Shown here: piece after piece, positions 29,442-38,049 of the stretch
Position numbering within the stretch: the first letter of the stretch is position 1
Layout of the letters: the number at the start of each line of letters is the position of its first letter
DNA from: Oxalobacteraceae sp. CFBP 13730
GTDB lineage: Bacteria > Pseudomonadota > Gammaproteobacteria > Burkholderiales > Burkholderiaceae_D
NCBI GenBank assembly: GCA_014841835.1
Contig: JACYUQ010000002.1
Location: forward strand, 310,001 to 374,000
Length of the DNA stretch: 64,000 bases
Direction of reading: 5' to 3'
The notes under the pieces: model-generated
What the model was told of the DNA's origin: nothing
Seen by the model: the letters and a program-made list of their open reading frames with translations, nothing else
Databases searched by the model: none
Position numbers and translations under genes: made by a program

Positions 29442-29657
29442 ACAGCCGGGGTCAGTACAGCCGGGGTCAGGTCTGACATTCGGACACGGTCTCGGCTTTA
29501 GTCGTTTCCAATGATGTCTTGTCCAGCGACGACATGGCCCGGCACCAGATTGCCTGCTGCTCGATCGCCTAACTGTCGAGATCGTGTCCGAATGTCAGAC
29601 CTGACCCCGGCTTTTGACGTTTGGCACAGCCGGGGTCAGGTCTGACATTTGGACACG
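29442..29657. repeat. Cluster of GGGGTCAG-type palindromic repeats (MITE- or REP-like)
   Basis: This fills most of the 346-base gap after purL. A 28-base sequence at 29461-29488 recurs as a perfect reverse complement at 29583-29610 (94 bases between) and as a direct copy with one mismatch at 29630-29657. A truncated 10-base start (CCGGGGTCAG) lies at 29446-29455, preceded by the same ACAG. The 94-base interior holds a short open stretch ending in TAA near 29571 that looks like a protein tail but is too short to identify. The unit 29461-29610 could be a small non-autonomous element or two REP-like hairpins. No transposase is beside it. Confidence 0.85.
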
Positions 29658-29734
29658 ACCTCACGCGTCCAACGAACCTCGCTGCGCCGCGACATCAAGC
29701 CAGTTTGAACGCGTGGGCGGCATAGCCGCCCACC

Positions 29735-30160
29735 CTACGGGCCGTCGAGAACAAAGACGCTGTCGCCCGCGCTCGATGATGCGAGCCGCCATCCCAGGCG
29801 CGTATAGAATTGCGCGGCTCTGGTATGCGTCCCCGTGCTCAATGTCACCTGCCTGAACCCCAGCGAGAATAGCCATGACGTTGCCAGTGAGAGCAACTGC
29901 TTGCCCAGCCCTTGTCCCTCGAAGCAAGGATCGACGAACAGCGCCCAGATCGACCCGTCGATCCGGTTTGCATAGCTGAAGGCGACGATGTCGCCATCGA
30001 CCTGAGCCACCCAGCCGCGCTCGTCTTTCTCCAGAAAATCGGCATACATCTGCGGCGTGATCCGCGTCGGATCGCGCAGGACGTTCTCAGTTACCGCCAG
30101 GCGAATGCGGATCATGTGCGGGATATCGCCGCACGCCGCCTCGCGAAATACGGGACGCAT
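29735..30160 (-). CDS. GNAT-family N-acetyltransferase
   Basis: A 141-residue acyltransferase of unknown substrate. The acetyl-CoA-binding motif A is ALFVDPCFEGQGLGKQLLS, with the preceding beta-4 strand IDGSIWALFVDP. The C-terminal part RAAQFYTRLGWRL is typical GNAT. ATG 30160 is chosen because GGAGG lies 9 bases upstream; a GTG at 30166 would be only 3 bases from it. It follows the parvulin terminator on the same strand. The nearby palindromic repeats lie just behind its stop. Confidence 0.88.
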   Translation of the reverse strand: MRPVFREAACGDIPHMIRIRLAVTENVLRDPTRITPQMYADFLEKDERGWVAQVDGDIVAFSYANRIDGSIWALFVDPCFEGQGLGKQLLSLATSWLFSLGFRQVTLSTGTHTRAAQFYTRLGWRLASSSAGDSVFVLDGP

Positions 30161-30175
30161 AAGCACCAGCCTCCA

Positions 30176-30208
30176 AATAAAAAGAGCGCACCCGGAGGTG
30201 CGCTCTTT
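30176..30208 (-). terminator. Intrinsic terminator after the parvulin gene
   Basis: AAAGAGCGCACC (30181-30192) pairs perfectly over 12 bp with GGTGCGCTCTTT (30197-30208). On the minus strand the hairpin runs straight into TTTTTATTT. It ends the unit starting with the second parvulin and lies just ahead of the GNAT ribosome site. Confidence 0.93.
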
Positions 30209-30229
30209 GCAGTCAAGCCAGGCAGCGAA

Positions 30230-31006
30230 TTACTGCACTTTGGCTTTCTTGACCAGGGTCTCGCGGTAGGCTGCCAGCTGACGCTGCTGCAGGCCTTCGG
30301 TGACTTGCTGCTTGACTTCTTCCAGCGCCGGCACTTTGGCTGCGCGGACGTCTTCCAGCTTGATGACGTGGTAACCGAACTGCGATTTCACAGGCGTTTC
30401 GGTGATCGCGCCTTTTTGCAGGGCGACCATGGCTTTCGAGAACTCAGGCACGTAGGTGGCCGCGCTGGCCCAGCCCAGGTCGCCGCCGTTCTGCGCGCTG
30501 CCGTCTTTCGACTGCTTGGCCAGTTCGTCGAACTTGCCGCCGGCTTTCAGCTTGGCGATGATGCCCTTGGCATCGGCTTCCGAATCGACCAGGATGTGGC
30601 GCGCGTGGTATTCCTTGTCGCCGATCAGCGCTTTCTGCTTGTCGTACTCGGCTTTGACGTCGGCATCCTTGACCGGGTTCTTCTTGACGTAGTCCGCCAG
30701 CATCGCGTTGATGATGATGCTTTGACGGGCGTTGTCGATGGCCGACTTCACGTCGGCGCGGGCGCCGATGTTCTGCTTGTCGGCTTCCTGGATCAATACT
30801 TCACGGCTGATCAGGTCTTTCTTGATCGCTTCGCGCAGGTCAGGGGAGTCCGCAGCGCGGCCCTGGGCCACGACCTGCTTGACCAGCTGGTCGACCCGAG
30901 CTTGCGGGATTGCCTTGCCATTGACGGTAGCGGCGTTCTGCGCAAGGGCAGGCACGGCAACGACTGCAATCATGGCGAACAACAGGCTGGCTGGCTTCAA
31001 AATCAT
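30230..31006 (-). CDS. Periplasmic parvulin-type peptidyl-prolyl isomerase (copy A)
   Basis: A 258-residue exported folding factor. A cleavable signal peptide ends near AVPALAQN (about residue 22). A SurA/PrsA-like N-terminal chaperone region and one PpiC domain follow (about residues 130-220, with YHARHILVDSEADAKGI, GGDLGWAS and FGYHVIKLEDV). I start at ATG 31006 (MILKPASLL); the longer open frame would cover the hairpin at 31055-31079. It is a close paralogue of the next gene upstream (31091-31870); both share ARDxVKQVVAQ-like and VVNGKAIP segments. Confidence 0.92.
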   Translation of the reverse strand: MILKPASLLFAMIAVVAVPALAQNAATVNGKAIPQARVDQLVKQVVAQGRAADSPDLREAIKKDLISREVLIQEADKQNIGARADVKSAIDNARQSIIINAMLADYVKKNPVKDADVKAEYDKQKALIGDKEYHARHILVDSEADAKGIIAKLKAGGKFDELAKQSKDGSAQNGGDLGWASAATYVPEFSKAMVALQKGAITETPVKSQFGYHVIKLEDVRAAKVPALEEVKQQVTEGLQQRQLAAYRETLVKKAKVQ

Positions 31007-31054
31007 CGTTGAGATCCTATATAAACTCGAAAAGTATCGCCGCAGGCGACGAAT

Positions 31055-31079
31055 GCCGGTGCGCTGTGTGCGCACCGGC
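31055..31079 (-). terminator. Hairpin between the two parvulin genes
   Basis: GCCGGTGCGC (31055-31064) pairs perfectly with GCGCACCGGC (31070-31079) around TGTGT. It lies 12 bases after the stop of the first parvulin. No T run follows on the minus strand, so it more likely attenuates or stabilises mRNA than fully terminates. Confidence 0.55.
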
Positions 31080-31090
31080 GACAATACATC

Positions 31091-31870
31091 TTACTGCACC
31101 TTTGCCTTCTTGACCATTTGCTCCTGGAAGTCACGCAGCTTCTCTTGCGCGAGCGTCTCGGAGATCTGTGGCTTGACCTGGTCCATCGGTGGCAGCTTGG
31201 TGGCGCGGGTGTCGTCCAGCTTGATCACATGGTAACCGGCGTTGGTCTTGACTGGCACGTCGGTGATCGCACCCTTGGCGAGCTTGGTGAAGCCGGCCGA
31301 GAATTCTGGCGGCATCGTGTTCGGGGTGACCCAGTCCAGATCGCCACCGGTGTTGGCAGTGCCGGTGTCCTTGGACGTCTTGGCGACGTCTTCGAACTTG
31401 GCGCCGCCCTTGATCTTGGCAATCGCTGCCTTGGCATCGGCTTCGGTCGTCATGAGGATGTGGCGGACGTGGTATTCCTTGTCGCCCGTTTCTGCCTTGA
31501 CCTTGTCATAGGCGGCCTTGATCTCGGCATCGGTCACCGGGTTCTTGGCGATGTAGTCGCGCGCCAGTGCATTGACGACGATCGACTGACGGGCGCTGTC
31601 CATGGCTTCGCGCACTTCAGGCTTCTTGTCCCAGCCTTGCTTGACGGCTTCTTGCATCAGCACTTCGCGGGCGATCAGGTCGTTCTTGACGGCTTCGCGC
31701 AGCTGTGGCGTGTCCTGGCCCTGGTTCTGGGCAACGACCTGCTTGACGACGGCGTCGGCGCGTGCCGAAGGAATCGCCTTGCCGTTGACCACTGCGATGT
31801 TCTGGGCAAAGGCCGGGGCCGATGCGATGGCAACGAGGGCTAACAGCAGGCGAGCAGGCTTAAAGGTCAT
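31091..31870 (-). CDS. Periplasmic parvulin-type peptidyl-prolyl isomerase (copy B)
   Basis: A 259-residue paralogue of copy A, transcribed first. The signal peptide ends near APAFAQN (about residue 23). The catalytic PpiC domain (about 130-225) has YHVRHILMTTEADAKAA, GGDLDWVTP and AGYHVIKLDDTRA. The tandem pair with matching length, signal and domain order indicates a local duplication. In the Burkholderiales this gene type commonly lies next to bolA and yciB, as here. Probable role: folding of outer-membrane or periplasmic proteins. Confidence 0.92.
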   Translation of the reverse strand: MTFKPARLLLALVAIASAPAFAQNIAVVNGKAIPSARADAVVKQVVAQNQGQDTPQLREAVKNDLIAREVLMQEAVKQGWDKKPEVREAMDSARQSIVVNALARDYIAKNPVTDAEIKAAYDKVKAETGDKEYHVRHILMTTEADAKAAIAKIKGGAKFEDVAKTSKDTGTANTGGDLDWVTPNTMPPEFSAGFTKLAKGAITDVPVKTNAGYHVIKLDDTRATKLPPMDQVKPQISETLAQEKLRDFQEQMVKKAKVQ

Positions 31871-31974
31871 GTGTATTCCTGTGACGGGTTTTAACTGGAC
31901 GAGAGAAGTTCAGGTGGTGTACTTATCTGTTCGATTGTCGGGCAAATTTCTTAAAACTGCCTGAAAACCCGCTT

Positions 31975-32268
31975 TCAGGACAGCTCGGAAGGCGCGATGG
32001 CGTTGATAGCCAGTGCGTGGATTTCCGCCTTGTTGATCATATCGTGAACGGCATCATACACAAGACGATGACGCATGACCAGCTTGAGGCCCTCGAAGCG
32101 CGATGACACGATTTTGACGGAATAATGGCTGCCGCCGGAGGCCGCGCCGGCATGGCCCGCGTGCAGGTGCGAGTCGTCGCTGATCTCGAGCACGGTAGGG
32201 GCCAGCTCGGCTTCGAGCTGGGCGCGCATGCGTGGTTCGCGGTCGCTTTTGTCAGTCAGATTGGTCAT
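31975..32268 (-). CDS. bolA: BolA-family protein
   Basis: A 97-residue protein of the BolA/YrbA group, which partners monothiol glutaredoxins in iron-sulfur handling and, in some bacteria, regulates morphology genes. Family marks are DDSHLHAGHAGAASGGSHY and the helix-turn region LKLVMRHRLVYDAVHDMI with the conserved His for cluster binding. Its start overlaps the yciB stop by 4 bases, so they are translationally coupled. Confidence 0.94.
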   Translation of the reverse strand: MTNLTDKSDREPRMRAQLEAELAPTVLEISDDSHLHAGHAGAASGGSHYSVKIVSSRFEGLKLVMRHRLVYDAVHDMINKAEIHALAINAIAPSELS

Positions 32269-32897
32269 GCGTCTTCTTCCTTGATGTATTTGTAGAGCAT
32301 CATCGTCTGGATCATGATGAAGGCAAAGAATATGGCGGTGAAGCCGAACAGCTTGAAGCTGACCCAGGCGCCGGTATCGTTATGGAAGACCACGAACGCC
32401 ATCAAGAGGTTCAGCAAGCCCATCGCGACGAAGAACGCCATCCAGATGTAGCCGATGCGGTTCCACAGTGGCTCGGGCAGCTTCATGTTCGGCTCCATCA
32501 CCGAGCGGATCAGGTTTTTACGATAAAACACCTGCGCGATGAACAGGCCCAGCGCGAATGCCCAGTACAGGATCGTTGGCTTCCACTTGATGAACAGGTC
32601 ATCGTGGAAATAGATCGTGGCGCCGCCAGCGACCACGATCACGCCCAGGGTCAGCCACATCGCATTGTCGACCTTGCGCCCGCGCGCCAGCAGGTAACCG
32701 ACCTGGCACACGGTGGCGATGATGGCCACGGCCGTTGCCAGCAGGATCGCCGACTGTGACGGCGGCACGCCGCCGCCGGCAATCAACGGCCCCAGGAACT
32801 CGACCGCCACGCGATGCGCCCACGCCTGGTTGCTGTCGCCGTATTTATAGACGCCAAAGAACAGCAGGACGGGGAAAAAGTCGAACAGGAATTTCAT
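32265..32897 (-). CDS. yciB: Septation protein A / inner membrane protein YciB
   Basis: A 210-residue protein with five or more membrane helices. It starts with the characteristic MKFLFDFFPVLLFFGVYKY and has LFIKWKPTILYWAFALGLF and a short acidic-basic tail YKYIKEEDA. The family is linked to cell-envelope synthesis and division (E. coli YciB, Shigella IspZ). Coupled to bolA (4-base overlap) and 13 bases after msrB. Confidence 0.95.
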   Translation of the reverse strand: MKFLFDFFPVLLFFGVYKYGDSNQAWAHRVAVEFLGPLIAGGGVPPSQSAILLATAVAIIATVCQVGYLLARGRKVDNAMWLTLGVIVVAGGATIYFHDDLFIKWKPTILYWAFALGLFIAQVFYRKNLIRSVMEPNMKLPEPLWNRIGYIWMAFFVAMGLLNLLMAFVVFHNDTGAWVSFKLFGFTAIFFAFIMIQTMMLYKYIKEEDA

Positions 32898-32910
32898 CGT
32901 GCAATCACTC

Positions 32911-33306
32911 TCAGGCGGGGTCGAACCGCATCGAGGCGGAATTGATGCAATAGCGCAGGCCGGTTGGCGGCGGGCCGTCCGGGAACACGTGGCCCAGGTG
33001 CGCGTCGCAGACGCCGCAAATGACTTCGGTGCGCACCATGCCGTGCGTGCGGTCGGTTTTCTCGATCACATTGGCCGGGTCGAGCGCGCGGAAGTAGCTT
33101 GGCCAGCCGCAGCCCGAGTCGAACTTGGTGTCCGATTCGAATAGCGGCGTGTTGCAGCAGACGCAGCTGTAAATGCCATGCTCGTGGTGGTCCCAGAACT
33201 TGCCGGTGAACGCGCGTTCGGTCGCGGCGTGCCGCGTGACTTCGTATTCCATCGGGTCGAGCTGGTTACGCCATTCGGCGTCGGTCTTGGTGACTTTGTC
33301 GGTCAT
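32911..33306 (-). CDS. msrB: Peptide-methionine (R)-S-oxide reductase
   Basis: A 131-residue repair enzyme reducing methionine-R-sulfoxide. Two CxxC zinc motifs are present (CVCC near residue 49 and CGVC near residue 98). The catalytic Cys is in [11 protein letters not shown] close to the C-terminus, with SGCGWPSYF supplying the resolving region. No signal peptide, so cytoplasmic. Lies between selO and yciB on the same strand, consistent with a redox-repair role next to SelO. Confidence 0.97.
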   Translation of the reverse strand: MTDKVTKTDAEWRNQLDPMEYEVTRHAATERAFTGKFWDHHEHGIYSCVCCNTPLFESDTKFDSGCGWPSYFRALDPANVIEKTDRTHGMVRTEVICGVCDAHLGHVFPDGPPPTGLRYCINSASMRFDPA

Positions 33307-33337
33307 GATGTGGTTTCCTCGTGTCTCGTTGGTGTGT

Positions 33338-34828
33338 TTATGAAGAGCAGCTTACTTCGAGATGCGCAGCCCAATCGGGCGGCAGCTCGGCGTAGGCGGC
33401 GTTGTCGGGTTGTTCATCGAACGGGCGCTCGAGCACGGCCAGCAGCTTGTGCACGCCAGTAAAGTCGCCGTTCTGGGCCTGTTCGATGGCCGTCTGGGCC
33501 AGGTAGTTGCGCAGGATGTATTTGGGGTTGACCAGATTCATCGCAACGCGCCGGGTGGTATCGAAGCTCTGCTCGCTGCGCAGGCGGGTGCGATAGATCG
33601 CGGCCCAGGCGTCGAACGAGGCGCGGTCGATGAACAGGTCGCGCAGCGGCTCGTCATGCCCGGGCGCGTCGAGTTGCAGGTCGCCCAGCAAACGGAAGAA
33701 CAGCGTGAAGTCGGCGTGGTTCGCCTGCAGCAGTTCGATCGTGTCTTCGAACAGCTTGGCGTCGCCGTCCTGTGTTTCAAGGAGGCCCAGCTTGCCGTGC
33801 ATCAGGAGGTCCATCTGGCGGCCGAACTCGGGCCGGTAGACGGCGAGCGCTTCTTCGGCCACCTCGGGTTCGCCGATCAGCGGCAGCAGGGCATTGCCCA
33901 GCGCGTAGCAGTTCCAGTGGCCGACCGGCACCTGGTTGGCGTACGAGTAGCGTCCGCCCTGGTCCGTGTGGTTGCAGATATGGCGGGCGTCGAACGCTTC
34001 CATGAAGCCGAACGGGCCGTAGTCGAGCGTCAGGCCCAGAATCGACATATTGTCGGTGTTCATCACGCCATGCATGAAGCCCACGGCCTGCCAGTGCGCA
34101 ATCATGCGCGCCGTACGGCGCGTGACTTCGGCCAGCAGCGCTGCGTACGGATTGGTCTCACTCGCAAGTTCGGGATAGAAATTGTGAATGACATAGTCGG
34201 CAAGCAGGCGCAGCTCGTCCTCGCGGTCGTGCGAGGCCCAGTGCTCGAACGAGCCGAAGCGCACGAAAGTGGGCGCCATGCGCGCCACGACGGCGGCAGT
34301 CTCGAGCGTTTCGCGCGCGATGCCTTGGGGCGAGCCGGTGAGGCACAGCGCGCGCGTGGTCGGAATGCCCAACGCCGCCATCGCCTCGGAGCACAGGAAT
34401 TCGCGGATCGACGAGCGCAGCACGGCGCGGCCGTCGCCCATGCGGGAATACGGCGTGCGCCCGGCGCCCTTGAGCTGGATTTCCATCGGACCGGTCGGGG
34501 TGGCGATGTCGCCCAGCGTGATCGCGCGACCATCGCCCAACTGGCCGGCCCAGACACCGAACTGGTGGCCGGAATACACGGCGGCAATCGGTTGGGAGCC
34601 CCTCAACACCTTGTTGCCGGTGAAGACGTCGACAAAATCGGGATGCGCAAGATCCTCGACGGTCAGCCCGATCAGGGCCGCCGCAGGTTCGCTGGCCGCA
34701 ATGAAATGCGGCGCAGGCAGGGGTGTAGGCATCAGGCGCGTGTAAAACGCTGGCGGCAATTCGGCGAACGAATTGTTCAGTGCGAGTTCGTCGGCAGTAA
34801 TGGCAGTCCTCGGTAACGTAATCGGCAT
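33338..34828 (-). CDS. selO: SelO/YdiU protein adenylyltransferase (pseudokinase fold)
   Basis: A 496-residue enzyme that transfers AMP to Ser/Thr/Tyr of proteins, linked in E. coli to protection against oxidative stress. Family segments are [21 protein letters not shown], the [20 protein letters not shown] loop, and [22 protein letters not shown] for metal and nucleotide binding. The protein ends in SCSS. Eukaryotic SelO ends in a Cys-Sec-Ser-Ser type motif, so Cys replaces selenocysteine here. It begins the selO-msrB-yciB-bolA leftward set, with a 31-base gap to msrB. Confidence 0.96.
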   Translation of the reverse strand: MPITLPRTAITADELALNNSFAELPPAFYTRLMPTPLPAPHFIAASEPAAALIGLTVEDLAHPDFVDVFTGNKVLRGSQPIAAVYSGHQFGVWAGQLGDGRAITLGDIATPTGPMEIQLKGAGRTPYSRMGDGRAVLRSSIREFLCSEAMAALGIPTTRALCLTGSPQGIARETLETAAVVARMAPTFVRFGSFEHWASHDREDELRLLADYVIHNFYPELASETNPYAALLAEVTRRTARMIAHWQAVGFMHGVMNTDNMSILGLTLDYGPFGFMEAFDARHICNHTDQGGRYSYANQVPVGHWNCYALGNALLPLIGEPEVAEEALAVYRPEFGRQMDLLMHGKLGLLETQDGDAKLFEDTIELLQANHADFTLFFRLLGDLQLDAPGHDEPLRDLFIDRASFDAWAAIYRTRLRSEQSFDTTRRVAMNLVNPKYILRNYLAQTAIEQAQNGDFTGVHKLLAVLERPFDEQPDNAAYAELPPDWAAHLEVSCSS

Positions 34829-34935
34829 GGAACGATTTTACTCGACCGCGATGGTATGCGTGATCGGGCACGCCAGTGTGCGCGCGTTACATCCTGTAAC
34901 GGCAGCGGGTCAGGGCGGGCAGGCGCGGAGTGGCA

Positions 34936-34956
34936 CGATGATGCACTGCATCATCG
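34936..34956. promoter_or_regulatory. 21-bp perfect palindrome, operator candidate (selO / acyl-CoA ligase)
   Basis: Arms CGATGATGCA and TGCATCATCG flank a single central C. It lies in the 212-base divergent gap, 107 bases from the selO start and 84 from the ligase start. Perfect odd-length symmetry of this size fits a dimeric regulator such as a TetR- or GntR-type protein, but no regulator gene is adjacent. Confidence 0.5.
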
Positions 34957-35040
34957 AATTGCGTTGACGCCGCGCGCCATCGCGCACGACACTTTCCCCG
35001 TTGCTGTTGAGCTTAATCCTCTTTACATCCCGGAGCCCAC

Positions 35041-36708
35041 ATGTCTGACTATCCCGTGAGTCCCCTGCAAGGCCAGATGATGGATACACCGTTGCTGGTC
35101 TCCGGCATCATCGAATTCGCCGCGCGCCACTATGGCGACCGCGAGATCGTCTCGCGCCGCGTCGAGGGCGACCTGCACCGCTACACGTGGCGTGACGCGG
35201 CGGCGCGTTCGCGCCAGCTGGCCAATGCACTGGACAGCATGGGCATCGCCATGGGCGACCGCGTGGCCACGCTGGCCTGGAACGGCTACCGGCACCTGGA
35301 GCTGTATTACGGCGTCTCGGGCTCCGGCGCCGTGCTGCACACGATCAACCCGCGCCTGCACCCGGACCAGATCGCGTACATCGTCAACCACGCCGAGGAC
35401 CAGGTGCTGTTCTTCGACCTGACGTTCCTGCCGATTGTCACCGCGCTGGCGCGCAGCTGCACGGGCGTCAAGGCCTGGGTGGCCTTGTGCGACAGCGCAG
35501 CGCTGCCACGCGATTCCGGTATCGACACCTTGCTGTGTTACGAAGACCTGATCGGCGCGCAGAGCGATGACTATGCTTGGCCACAGTTCGACGAACGCTC
35601 GGCCGCCAGCCTGTGCTACACGTCCGGCACCACCGGCAACCCGAAAGGCGCGCTGTATTCGCATCGCTCCACGGTCCTGCATGCGTATGCGTCGGCCATG
35701 CCGAATGCGCTCAATGTATCGTCGCGCGACGTTGTGCTGCCGGTCGTGCCCATGTTCCATGTGAATGCGTGGGGTCTGCCGTATTCGGTGCCGCTGTCGG
35801 GCGCCAAGCTCGTGTTTCCGGGACCGGCGCTCGACGGACGATCGCTGTACGATTTGTTCGAAGGCGAGGGCGTGACGTTCTCGGCGGGCGTGCCCACGGT
35901 CTGGCTGGGCCTGGTCAACCACGTCATCGAGCATGCTCTGGCGTTCTCCACGTTCCGTCGCACCGTGATCGGTGGCTCGGCCTGTCCGCCAGCGTTGATG
36001 GACACGCTGATGGACCGCTTCGGCATTGAGGTAGTGCACGCATGGGGCATGACGGAGATGTCGCCGCTGGGCACGGCCTGCACGTTGAACAGCGCACACC
36101 TTGCGCTGCCGCCCGAGCAGCAGCGCGCGATTCTGCGCAAGCAGGGGCATGCCATCTATGGCGTCGACATGAAAATCGTCGACGACGCCGGCGCCGAACT
36201 GGCCTGGGATGGCGTGACCTTCGGCCACCTGCTGGTCAAGGGGCCTTGGGTGGTTTCCGGGTATTTCCGCGAGGAGGGCGGCAACGTGCTGGTTGATGGC
36301 TGGTTCCCGACGGGCGACGTCGCCACGATCGACCCCGACGGCTATCTGGCGATCACCGACCGCAGCAAGGACGTGATCAAGTCCGGCGGCGAATGGATCG
36401 GCACGATCGACCTGGAAAACGTGGCGATGGCGCATCCGGCCGTGCTGCAGGCGGCTTGCATCGGCGTGGCGCACCCGAAATGGGACGAGCGCCCGCTGCT
36501 GGTGGTCGTGCGCCGGCCCGGCATGGACGTCACGCGCGACGCGTTGATCAGCTGGTTTGACGGCAAGGTGGCGCGCTGGTGGACGCCGGACGACGTCGTG
36601 TTCGCCGACGCGCTGCCGGTCGGTGGCACTGGCAAGATCCAGAAAAACCGGTTGCGCGAGACCTATGCGCAGCACCGTCTGCCATCGACGCAGGTTGCCG
36701 AAAAATAA
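35041..36708 (+). CDS. Fatty acyl-CoA synthetase (AMP-forming)
   Basis: A 555-residue member of the ANL superfamily, activating a carboxylic acid to its CoA thioester through an acyl-adenylate. The P-loop is CYTSGTTGNPKGALYSHRS (about residue 190), the A5-type motif is HAWGMTEMSP, the hinge region is GWFPTGDVATIDPDGYLAITDR and the catalytic lysine is in GGTGKIQKNRLRE near the C-terminus. It resembles medium/long-chain and 3-methylmercaptopropionyl-CoA ligases, so chain length is uncertain. The start is preceded by CCCGGAG. It probably feeds the FadB-like enzyme downstream; the IS element now lies between them. Confidence 0.92.
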   Translation: MSDYPVSPLQGQMMDTPLLVSGIIEFAARHYGDREIVSRRVEGDLHRYTWRDAAARSRQLANALDSMGIAMGDRVATLAWNGYRHLELYYGVSGSGAVLHTINPRLHPDQIAYIVNHAEDQVLFFDLTFLPIVTALARSCTGVKAWVALCDSAALPRDSGIDTLLCYEDLIGAQSDDYAWPQFDERSAASLCYTSGTTGNPKGALYSHRSTVLHAYASAMPNALNVSSRDVVLPVVPMFHVNAWGLPYSVPLSGAKLVFPGPALDGRSLYDLFEGEGVTFSAGVPTVWLGLVNHVIEHALAFSTFRRTVIGGSACPPALMDTLMDRFGIEVVHAWGMTEMSPLGTACTLNSAHLALPPEQQRAILRKQGHAIYGVDMKIVDDAGAELAWDGVTFGHLLVKGPWVVSGYFREEGGNVLVDGWFPTGDVATIDPDGYLAITDRSKDVIKSGGEWIGTIDLENVAMAHPAVLQAACIGVAHPKWDERPLLVVVRRPGMDVTRDALISWFDGKVARWWTPDDVVFADALPVGGTGKIQKNRLRETYAQHRLPSTQVAEK

Positions 36709-36781
36709 CTGTGCGCCGCATTTCGCGGTGGACGGGTAAAGTTGTGTCACTTTTAACAATTTTCCACTCACAGGAATCCCC

Positions 36782-36979
36782 ATGCGCCTGCTTATCGCCC
36801 TTATCTTTCCCTGGCTGACGTTCTTCACGATTGGCCGCCCGATTGCAGGCGTCATCTGCCTGATCCTGCAAATCACGCTGGTTGGCTGGTTGCCTGCCAC
36901 GATCTGGGCGGTGTACGCGCTGAGCCAGTACAAGACCGACAAGAAGATCGCAGAAGCGAGCCAACGCGGCCAATTCTGA
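36782..36979 (+). CDS. YqaE/Pmp3-like small membrane protein
   Basis: A 65-residue protein with two hydrophobic helices (about 3-25 and 30-48) containing IGRPIAGVICLILQITLVGW, close to the Pmp3/YqaE family of stress-related small membrane proteins (50-65 residues). A charged tail YKTDKKIAEASQRGQF follows. CAGGAA lies about 7 bases ahead of the ATG. The IS1595-family element begins 1-2 bases after its stop codon, so any native 3' UTR or terminator has been displaced. Confidence 0.82.
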   Translation: MRLLIALIFPWLTFFTIGRPIAGVICLILQITLVGWLPATIWAVYALSQYKTDKKIAEASQRGQF

Positions 36980-36980
36980 G

Positions 36981-38049
36981 GGCGCAGTCAGCGTTGTCTG
37001 TTGATGACGCCGATTGCGATGCAAAACAATTGTTCTGCGTAATTGACCCGTCCGCCATCCAGAGCCCAACGCCAACCCAGGTAATTGGGCAGGTAGCGCG
37101 ATGCCACGCCGCGAAAGCCCAGTAGCCAGGCCTTGAAGCGCCCGTGGTACGCGTTCACATTCTGTACGTGGATGGCACGGCTTCCCGCATGCCTGACGCG
37201 TACCCCGGCACGCAAATTAACCGTCTCGTGCGCAATTTTGTGCTTGCGTGCAAATGCCCGATAAGCGGCATGGCTGTCGCTGACCAGCAGTGCCTGCGGA
37301 TCAAGTCTGGGCAGCAAATCGCGTTCGAGTTGCGCGGCTGTCAGTGCGCCACGGCCAGTGACTGCATCGATGGTTTGGCCATTCCGGTCGCGTGCCACCA
37401 AGATGCAATCGAATTGCCGGGAAATGCCGGGTTTGGTTGCGCTTCCCCCGCGGCGGCGTGGCGGGCGGCCGAGGTTGCGCGAGCCTTTTTGCGATTCGAG
37501 CAGGAACGTTTCATCTGCCTCGACGATGCCGTTGAGCGATGCAGGCCGGTCGAGCTTGACCCAGGCGAGAAAGCGGTGGCGCCACCGGAACGCCGTATTG
37601 CGGTGCACGCCGACCCGTTCTGCGCCCTTGCGTACGGACAGTGAATGGAGCAGCACCTGCGAATACGCGAGCCATTTGGCCTTGTGCCTGAGCCGCGCCA
37701 GTGGCGTGCCGCTCAGGTCGTTGAACGTGCGACCGCAGGCGCAGCAGCGAAAGCGCTGCAGGTCGTTGGCGAAACCGTGCCGATGACAGCGTTCATTGCC
37801 ACAGCTGGGGCAGCAGCGCGCTGGCGCTCTGGCCTGGGCGATCAGCGCCACCACCTGGTCGAGGCCGGGTGTGGGATGCAGGGCGTCGAGTACCTGCCGG
37901 CGCTGCGGCTGATTCAGCGCTGATAACTTGGCAAACCAGTTCCTGAAACGGGGCGCTTTCATGAGCGACTCCTGACGCTGGGGACAGGCGTTCGACCATG
38001 AGATCGCTCATCAGTTCAAACCTTTGCTCTATTTAACGTTGACTGCGCC
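36981..38049 (-). mobile_element. IS1595-family insertion sequence, complete
   Basis: A 1,069-bp element. The terminal inverted repeats are GGCGCAGTCAGCGTT (36981-36995) and AACGTTGACTGCGCC (38035-38049), matching at 14 of 15. The flanks ATTCTGAG (36973-36980) and ATTCTGGA (38050-38057) share ATTCTG, fitting a decayed 8-bp target duplication typical of this family. One transposase gene fills it, and its stop codon lies inside the left repeat. The copy looks intact, so it may be active or recently inserted. Confidence 0.88.
36988..37962 (-). CDS. IS1595-family (ISXO2-like) transposase
   Basis: A 324-residue transposase without frameshift or stop. The N-terminal zinc ribbon has CPSCGNERCHRHG and RCCACGRTF (about residues 51-85). 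A helix-turn-helix region with VHRNTAFRWRHRFL follows. The catalytic domain has Asp in IVEADETFLLES and Asp in LLVSDSHAAYRAF. The third position reads NVNAYHGRFKAWL, with Asn where many DDE enzymes have Glu, as in some subgroups of this family. Start ATG 37962 is natural for the family length. Confidence 0.92.
   Translation of the reverse strand: MKAPRFRNWFAKLSALNQPQRRQVLDALHPTPGLDQVVALIAQARAPARCCPSCGNERCHRHGFANDLQRFRCCACGRTFNDLSGTPLARLRHKAKWLAYSQVLLHSLSVRKGAERVGVHRNTAFRWRHRFLAWVKLDRPASLNGIVEADETFLLESQKGSRNLGRPPRRRGGSATKPGISRQFDCILVARDRNGQTIDAVTGRGALTAAQLERDLLPRLDPQALLVSDSHAAYRAFARKHKIAHETVNLRAGVRVRHAGSRAIHVQNVNAYHGRFKAWLLGFRGVASRYLPNYLGWRWALDGGRVNYAEQLFCIAIGVINRQR

Noticed and set aside
29489..29582. 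A gene inside the purL-side palindrome
   Set aside because: The open stretch is about 20-25 codons, has no start or ribosome site and no recognisable family.
36988..37962. The IS1595 transposase as a pseudogene
   Set aside because: The frame is intact from zinc ribbon to the end, both terminal repeats are present, and Asn at the third catalytic position occurs in part of the family.
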